A stretch of 64,000 bases of DNA from Roseburia_C sp031555935 (GTDB taxonomy: Bacteria > Bacillota > Clostridia > Lachnospirales > Lachnospiraceae), in NCBI GenBank assembly GCA_031555935.1, contig JAVBTX010000018.1, positions 1-64,000 on the forward strand, written 5' to 3'. The translations under genes were made by a program, and so were the position numbers. Position 1 is the first letter of the stretch, and every line of letters begins with the position of its first letter. The notes beneath the pieces were generated by a model. The model did no database searches. It was given only the letters and a program-made list of their open reading frames with translations, and had not been told where the DNA came from. Shown here piece by piece: positions 59,139-64,000 of the stretch.

Positions 59139-60296
59139 ATGGAGGTATATTTAGATAATTCGGCCACAACACAGTGCTCGGTGCGGGCATGTGACAAGAT
59201 GGTCGAGGTACTGACAAAAGGATATGGTAATCCGTCTTCCATGCATTTAAAAGGTGTCGAAGCAGAAAACTATATCAAAGAAGCAAAGCATAAAATAGCT
59301 CGGACATTGAAAGTCAAGGACGATGAAATCGTCTTTACCTCTGGCGGAACGGAATCAAATAACCTCGCCATCATTGGTGCGGCAATGGCCAATAAACGGG
59401 CCGGAATGCATTTGATTACGACCAATATAGAGCATCCGTCGGTATTGAATGCAATGGAGTATTTGGCGGCGGAACAGGGCTTTCGGGTAACGTATTTATC
59501 AGTCGATGAAAACGGTGAAATCGCACTAGAAGAACTGCGCGAAAGCGTAACGGCAGAAACCATTCTCGTATCAATGATGCAAGTAAATAATGAAATGGGA
59601 GCAGTCGAGCCAATTGAAGCGGCAGTACAGGTTATTAAAGAGAAAAATCCGGGAACACTAATTCATGTCGATGCGATTCAATCCTATGGAAAGATGCATA
59701 TCTATCCAAAGCGAATCGGCATTGATTTGTTATCAGTCAGTGGTCACAAAATTCACGGACCAAAAGGTATCGGTTTTTTATATATCAAAGAAAAAACAAA
59801 GCTTAAGCCGATTGTCTTTGGCGGCGGTCAGCAAAAAAACATTCGCTCTGGAACAGAAAATGTGCCGGGAATCGCCGGATTAGCAGAAGCATCAGCCGAG
59901 ATGTACGAAGACTTTGAAACCAAGATAAATCAGCTGTACCAAATCAAGGACACCTTCGTTAGCGGGGTACTCGCCTTAGAAGATGTCAAGGTTAACGGAA
60001 AAACAGACCGCGAGTCAGCCCCCCACATTGTCAGCGTTAGCTTTGACGGAATCCGCAGCGAGGTGTTATTGCACTCATTAGAGGAACGAGGTATCTATGT
60101 ATCCGCCGGTTCCGCATGTGCCTCCAACAAACCCGCAGTCAGCAGAACGCTAAAGAGCATTGGCGTAAAGCAGAGCCTTTTGGAAGCAACGATTCGTTTT
60201 AGCTTTGGGGTGCATACGACGATGGCAGAAATAGAGTACGCACTTACGGCATTGCAGGAAATTGTGCCAATGCTACGAAAATATACAAGACATTAA
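59139..60296 (+). CDS. Cysteine desulfurase (NifS/IscS family)
   Basis: PLP enzyme releasing sulfur from cysteine. 385 residues; YLDNSATTQ at the start, PLP lysine in SVSGHKIHGPKG, and the active cysteine in SAGSACASNKPAVSRTL. The next gene is thiI, so its sulfur most likely goes to tRNA 4-thiouridine, as for NifZ-ThiI in Bacillus. No IscU or SufU lies nearby. Confidence 0.93.
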   Translation: MEVYLDNSATTQCSVRACDKMVEVLTKGYGNPSSMHLKGVEAENYIKEAKHKIARTLKVKDDEIVFTSGGTESNNLAIIGAAMANKRAGMHLITTNIEHPSVLNAMEYLAAEQGFRVTYLSVDENGEIALEELRESVTAETILVSMMQVNNEMGAVEPIEAAVQVIKEKNPGTLIHVDAIQSYGKMHIYPKRIGIDLLSVSGHKIHGPKGIGFLYIKEKTKLKPIVFGGGQQKNIRSGTENVPGIAGLAEASAEMYEDFETKINQLYQIKDTFVSGVLALEDVKVNGKTDRESAPHIVSVSFDGIRSEVLLHSLEERGIYVSAGSACASNKPAVSRTLKSIGVKQSLLEATIRFSFGVHTTMAEIEYALTALQEIVPMLRKYTRH

Positions 60297-60308
60297 GGAA
60301 GGGAAAAT

Positions 60309-61484
60309 ATGTATAAAGCATTTCTGATAAAATATGGTGAAATAGGAATTAAAGGAAAGAATCGTTATCTTTTTGAAAACATGTTAGTGAAGCAGGTGGA
60401 ATATGCCTTGAAGCCGGTCGATGGAGAATTTACGGTGCGCAAGGAACAGGCGCGTATCTATGCTGAGGCACTTTCTGATTACGACTATGAAGAGGTGGTG
60501 GAGGCACTTAGTCATGTCTTTGGTATCGTTGGCTTTTGTCCAGTGGTAATGGTTGAAGATGAGGGCTTTGATAAGTTGACCGAGGATGTGTTGGCTTTTA
60601 TTGATCAGGCTTATCCGGACAAGCATATTACTTTTAAGGTAAATGCCAGACGTGGCCGGAAAAATTATCCGATGGATTCAATGGAAATCAATGCCGAAAT
60701 GGGTGGCAGAATCCTTGATGCCTATCCCGATATGAAGGTTGATGTACATAATCCAGACGCCCTGATATCAATCGAAATAAGAACTAAAATCAACATCTAT
60801 GCACAAGAAATACCAGGTCCAGGCGGAATGCCAGTTGGTTCGAATGGAAAAGCGATGTTGTTGCTGTCAGGCGGAATTGACAGCCCGGTAGCTGGTTATA
60901 TGATTGCTAAGCGCGGTGTGGCAATTGATGCAACCTACTTCCATGCGCCGCCATATACAAGTGAACGCGCGAAACAGAAGGTGGTTGATTTAGCTAAAAT
61001 TATCTCAAGATATACTGGTCCAATTCGTTTGAATGTTGTTAACTTTACCGATATTCAGTTATACATTTATGAGCAGTGCCCACATGAGGAATTGACGATT
61101 ATCATGCGCCGTTACATGATGAAGATAGCGGAGCATTTTGCTGAAGCAAATAAATGTCTGGGTTTAATCACAGGTGAGAGTATCGGCCAGGTGGCGAGCC
61201 AGACGATGCAGTCCCTGGCAGCAACGGATGATGCGACAACAATGCCGATATATCGTCCCTTAATTGGTTTTGATAAACAGGAAATTATAGATGTATCAGA
61301 AAAGATTGAAACCTATGAGACATCAATTTTACCGTTTGAAGATTGCTGTACCATTTTCGTGGCCAAGCATCCCGTCACAAAACCGAATTTGAACATCATT
61401 AAACGCTCAGAAATGAAACTAGCTGAGAAAATAGACGACTTAATGAAAGAAGCAATCGAAACAGTCGAAGTTGTACAGATATAA
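60309..61484 (+). CDS. thiI: tRNA 4-thiouridine synthase ThiI
   Basis: Makes s4U at position 8 of tRNA. 391 residues: ferredoxin-like domain and THUMP (about 60-165), then the PP-loop ATPase with LLLSGGIDSPVAGYM near residue 180 and GLITGESIGQVASQT. There is no rhodanese domain, as is usual outside Enterobacteria, so sulfur must come directly from the desulfurase encoded upstream. Confidence 0.95.
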   Translation: MYKAFLIKYGEIGIKGKNRYLFENMLVKQVEYALKPVDGEFTVRKEQARIYAEALSDYDYEEVVEALSHVFGIVGFCPVVMVEDEGFDKLTEDVLAFIDQAYPDKHITFKVNARRGRKNYPMDSMEINAEMGGRILDAYPDMKVDVHNPDALISIEIRTKINIYAQEIPGPGGMPVGSNGKAMLLLSGGIDSPVAGYMIAKRGVAIDATYFHAPPYTSERAKQKVVDLAKIISRYTGPIRLNVVNFTDIQLYIYEQCPHEELTIIMRRYMMKIAEHFAEANKCLGLITGESIGQVASQTMQSLAATDDATTMPIYRPLIGFDKQEIIDVSEKIETYETSILPFEDCCTIFVAKHPVTKPNLNIIKRSEMKLAEKIDDLMKEAIETVEVVQI

Positions 61485-61562
61485 AACTCTCCACCATCGC
61501 TTTGCGAGGGTGGAGAGTTGGTACAAAAAAAGGACTGCTATAAAATTGTAGCAATCCTTTTA
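61485..61562. terminator. Double hairpin terminator between thiI and the HPr-like gene
   Basis: First hairpin AACTCTCCACC/GGTGGAGAGTT (61485-61495, 61509-61519) lacks a T run. The second, AAAGGACTGCTA/TAGCAATCCTTT (61529-61540, 61549-61560, one mismatch), has As before and TTTTAG after, and serves both convergent genes. Confidence 0.8.
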
Positions 61563-61577
61563 GTTCTTTGGTTTTAA

Positions 61578-61808
61578 TTAAACAATGTAAGGGCTTAAAA
61601 TTTCTAAGATTTCGTCCATGCTAGATTCAGCATGAATAGCTAAATCGATTGGTTTGGATAAATCTAAGCTAAAGATACCCATGATAGATTTTGCATCAAT
61701 GACATATCTGCCAGAGATTAAATCGAAATCAAATTCGAACTGTGTAATAGCGTTAACGAATGATTTTACCTTGTCAATTGAATTTAAAGAAATTTGAACT
61801 GTTTTCAT
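61578..61808 (-). CDS. HPr-like protein without the phosphorylatable histidine
   Basis: 76 residues with the HPr fold. The SGRYVIDAKSIMGIFSLDLSKPIDLAIHA half aligns well to HPr, including the serine in the regulatory-site position (KSIMG). But the N-terminal GLHARPA loop that carries His15 is replaced by SIDKVKSFVNA, so phosphotransfer from enzyme I is not possible. AGGAGGT precedes the start. Probably a regulatory or structural relative; function unknown. Confidence 0.82.
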   Translation of the reverse strand: MKTVQISLNSIDKVKSFVNAITQFEFDFDLISGRYVIDAKSIMGIFSLDLSKPIDLAIHAESSMDEILEILSPYIV

Positions 61809-61847
61809 ATAGAGACCTCCTATGGTTGCTATAAATTCTTTTTATTA

Positions 61848-61876
61848 ATAGTAACGTTTTTAGTGGGAAAAGTCAA
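61848..61876 (-). promoter_or_regulatory. Promoter of the HPr-like gene
   Basis: Minus strand: TTGACT (61876-61871), 17 bases, TACTAT (61853-61848). Confidence 0.65.
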
Positions 61877-61925
61877 CCCGATTTCATCGAAGATTGCTTC
61901 GAATGGAATATTTTGTAAAATCGGG
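61877..61925. promoter_or_regulatory. Nested palindrome over the mtaB promoter
   Basis: Outer CCCGATTT/AAATCGGG (61877-61884, 61918-61925) and inner TCGAAG/CTTCGA (61887-61892, 61897-61902). A possible mtaB promoter, TTGCTT (61894-61899), 16 bases, TAAAAT (61916-61921), lies within it, so it may be an operator; it could also fold as RNA if transcription starts earlier. Confidence 0.5.
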
Positions 61926-61946
61926 GGAATAGAGAGGAATAAAATT

Positions 61947-63275
61947 TTGAAGAAAAAAGCAGCGTTGCATAATTTGGGCTGTAAAGTAAATGCTTATGAG
62001 ACAGAAGCGATGCAGCAGATTCTGGAAAAGGCGGGATATGAGATTGTTCCGTTTCAGGAAAAGGCTGATGTATACGTAATCAATACTTGCTCAGTAACGA
62101 ATATTGCTGACCGTAAATCAAGGCAGATGCTTCATCGGGCGAAGAAAGAAAATCCCGACAGCATTGTGGTTGCGGCGGGATGTTATGTGCAGACATCAGA
62201 GCAGCAGGCGGCCGAAGATTTGGCCGTGGATTTAATTATTGGCAATAATCGTAAGCATGAGCTGGCTGAGATTCTATCGATCTATGAGCAGGAGCGAAAA
62301 GAAAATAAAACCGAAATTATCCGGGAATATGTGAATGACATTAATAATGCCGAGGAAGAATATGAAGAGATTCTGTTAGAAAAAACGGCAGAGCATACCA
62401 GAGCATTTTTAAAAGTACAGGATGGCTGCAATCAGTTTTGCAGTTATTGCATTATCCCGTATGCCAGAGGCCGGGTGCGCAGCCGCCATACCGAGGATGT
62501 AATGAAAGAGGTAACGACACTGGCGGCTCGCGGTTATCATGAAGTGGTGCTGACAGGAATCCATTTAAGTTCCTATGGTATCGACCATAATGACAGCCTT
62601 TTAAATCTAATCAAACAAGTACATCAGATTGAAGGTATTGAAAGAATCCGTTTGGGGTCATTAGAGCCGGGCATTATAACGGAAGAATTTGTAAGGGAAA
62701 TTGCCGACTTGCCAAAGGTGTGTCCGCATTTTCATTTATCCTTACAAAGTGGCTGCGACGCAACGTTGAAACGGATGAATCGAAAATATGATACAACAGC
62801 ATATGAAGAAAAGTGTATCCTGCTTCGAAAATACTATGAGCATCCAGCCATTACGACGGATGTTATTGTAGGATTTCCGGGTGAAACAGAGGAAGAATTT
62901 GAAGCCACCAAAGCATTTCTAAGCCGTATCCAGTTCTATGAGATGCATATTTTTAAGTATTCCAAGCGAAAAGGAACGAAGGCGGCAACGATGGAGGGAC
63001 AAGTACCGGAAGAAATTAAAAGTATTCGCAGTGCTAAATTAATTTCGTTAGGTAAGGAAATGTCAGAACAATATCGGGAATACTATCTCGGCAAAGAAAC
63101 CGAGGCACTGTTAGAAGAATCGTTTGAATATCAAGGAAAAACCTACTATCAGGGATATACGAAAGAATACATAAAGGTGGCGGTCAAGACCTCATCTAAT
63201 ATGGAAAATTGTTTTGTCAAAGGTCAAATTAGCGAACAATTAAAAGATGAAGTATATCTTATGGTTGAATTTTGA
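61947..63275 (+). CDS. mtaB: tRNA t6A37 methylthiotransferase MtaB
   Basis: Radical SAM enzyme turning t6A into ms2t6A at position 37 of tRNA. 442 residues from TTG 61947, chosen because AGAGAGGAA lies at the right distance and the family begins just here (KKKAALHNLGCKVNAYETEAM); upstream residues have no match. N-terminal cluster cysteines in NLGCKVN, NTCSVTN and AAGCYVQT; radical SAM motif CNQFCSYCIIPYARGRVRSR; C-terminal TRAM domain. In Bacillus mtaB (yqeV) follows rsmE; here the desulfurase, thiI and the HPr-like gene intervene. Confidence 0.93.
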   Translation: MKKKAALHNLGCKVNAYETEAMQQILEKAGYEIVPFQEKADVYVINTCSVTNIADRKSRQMLHRAKKENPDSIVVAAGCYVQTSEQQAAEDLAVDLIIGNNRKHELAEILSIYEQERKENKTEIIREYVNDINNAEEEYEEILLEKTAEHTRAFLKVQDGCNQFCSYCIIPYARGRVRSRHTEDVMKEVTTLAARGYHEVVLTGIHLSSYGIDHNDSLLNLIKQVHQIEGIERIRLGSLEPGIITEEFVREIADLPKVCPHFHLSLQSGCDATLKRMNRKYDTTAYEEKCILLRKYYEHPAITTDVIVGFPGETEEEFEATKAFLSRIQFYEMHIFKYSKRKGTKAATMEGQVPEEIKSIRSAKLISLGKEMSEQYREYYLGKETEALLEESFEYQGKTYYQGYTKEYIKVAVKTSSNMENCFVKGQISEQLKDEVYLMVEF

Positions 63276-63353
63276 CGTGAGTTATATTAAAATAAGATAA
63301 GCAGTGCTTTTTCATTCAAAAGAACAAAAGAGCAAAAATAAGGGCGTGAATTT

Positions 63354-63617
63354 ATGCAGAATATGAACAACACACAATATTTTAAAGTTGAAAAAGAACC
63401 GGAGATAAGTGTAAATGAAGTTTTGAAGGTAGTATACCAGGCACTTGTAGAAAAAGGATATAATCCGGTAAATCAGATTGTTGGATATGTTATGTCAGGT
63501 GATCCGACTTATATCACCAGCCATAAGAATGCAAGAACTCTGATTATGAAGGTCGAGCGTGATGAGCTTGTAGAAGAGATTTTAAAGGAATATATCATGG
63601 TGAATTCCTGGAAGTAG
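63354..63617 (+). CDS. ireB: IreB-family regulatory phosphoprotein
   Basis: 87 residues, formerly DUF965/UPF0297. EVLKVVYQALVEKGYNPVNQIVGYVMSGDPTYITSHKNAR is diagnostic. In Enterococcus faecalis IreB is a target of the Ser/Thr kinase IreK and lowers cephalosporin resistance; conserved N-terminal threonines serve as phospho-sites. It is followed by ruvX, as usual in Firmicutes. Confidence 0.95.
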   Translation: MQNMNNTQYFKVEKEPEISVNEVLKVVYQALVEKGYNPVNQIVGYVMSGDPTYITSHKNARTLIMKVERDELVEEILKEYIMVNSWK

Positions 63618-63627
63618 GAGGCAGTTT

Positions 63628-64000
63628 ATGCGGATTATGGGCTTGGATTTCGGTTCAAAGACCGTTGGTGTTGCCGTAAGCGATGAACTGTTGATTACTG
63701 CACAGGGAGTTGAAATTGTGCGCAGAAAATCCGAGGGGAAACTGCGTCAGACGTTAGCACGGATTGAAGAATTAATACAAGAATATCAAGTTGAGAAAAT
63801 CGTTTTAGGCTATCCGAAGAACATGAATAATACGGAAGGTGAACGATGTGAAAAAACAAATGAATTTAAAGAGATGCTTGAACGACGTAGTGGCCTTGAG
63901 GTCATCCTGTGGGACGAGCGTCTTACTACTGTGGCCGCCGATATGGCAATGATGGAAGCGCAGATAAGAAGAGAAGAACGAAAGAACTATGTTGACAAAA
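63628..64000 (+). CDS. ruvX: Holliday junction resolvase-like RuvX/YqgF (partial)
   Basis: Starts at ATG 63628 after AGGAGG and runs off the right edge; 124 codons are visible of about 140. RNase H-like fold with MRIMGLDFGSKTVGVAVSD, the VLGYPKNMNNTEGERC block and LWDERLTTVAADMAM, which carry the expected acidic residues. In bacteria the protein matures pre-16S rRNA and may act on DNA junctions. Translated from the raw sequence. Confidence 0.93.
   Translation, partial: MRIMGLDFGSKTVGVAVSDELLITAQGVEIVRRKSEGKLRQTLARIEELIQEYQVEKIVLGYPKNMNNTEGERCEKTNEFKEMLERRSGLEVILWDERLTTVAADMAMMEAQIRREERKNYVDK

Overview
The window is a chromosomal stretch of a Gram-positive, endospore-forming, low-to-mid GC anaerobe, most likely a member of class Clostridia and plausibly Lachnospiraceae. 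This is inferred from AddAB instead of RecBCD, gpr and spoIIP, a GerMN lipoprotein, HrcA/CIRCE heat-shock control, IreB, GlnRS, an [FeFe]-hydrogenase-like protein and a very large fused 2-hydroxyacyl-CoA dehydratase activase. It is mostly core genome. I see no rRNA, tRNA, CRISPR array, phage or intact insertion sequence.

Layout. 1-10.3 kb: tail of an unidentified gene, RNase HI, a LacI-type regulator, then addB-addA-maf and a small conserved protein. 10.4-13.6 kb: FAD-dependent dehydrogenase, parvulin-type lipoprotein foldase, tyrosine phosphatase. 13.7-22.7 kb (minus strand): FtsH-like protease, HtpG and the 1418-residue activase; the gap between ftsH-like and htpG holds two inverted copies of a structured ~190-bp element. 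23-28 kb: rhomboid-like membrane protein, glnS, a DUF2225 protein and a MocR/PdxR-type regulator. 28-33.5 kb: argG diverging from GNAT-argJ-argB-argD, with candidate arginine-repressor boxes between the promoters. 33.5-42 kb: orphan solute-binding protein, then comEA, a two-component system, a GerMN lipoprotein, comEC and holA. 42-59 kb follows the Bacillus subtilis order rpsT, gpr, spoIIP, lepA, hemW, hrcA, grpE, dnaK, dnaJ, prmA, rsmE. It is interrupted by an MBOAT/SGNH acyl-transfer pair and by a J-domain coiled-coil protein plus a hydrogenase-like protein. 59-64 kb: cysteine desulfurase and ThiI (tRNA thiolation), an HPr-like protein without the active histidine, mtaB, ireB and the start of ruvX.

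The genes fall into working groups: DNA repair and uptake (addAB, comEA, comEC, ruvX), protein quality control under HrcA (hrcA-grpE-dnaK-dnaJ with CIRCE, and htpG with its own CIRCE), arginine biosynthesis, sporulation and germination, and translation or RNA modification (lepA, prmA, rsmE, thiI, mtaB, glnS, rpsT).

Two unexplained systems stand out. First, a family of short modular repeats, built from an 18-20 bp palindrome, an AGCGGAAAGTCCCC unit and a TTCGGCGGAAGATG unit, lies in frame inside addB, addA, maf and comEC. It adds peptides such as SGKSPS to these proteins, and related units occur in reverse orientation, in a second frame and in an intergenic leader. Second, the two ~190-bp elements at 15.5-16.1 kb have long stems whose sequences differ between the copies yet remain perfectly paired within each copy, and substitutions in the core mostly keep pairing. 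This points to a conserved RNA or hairpin structure in a MITE-like unit.
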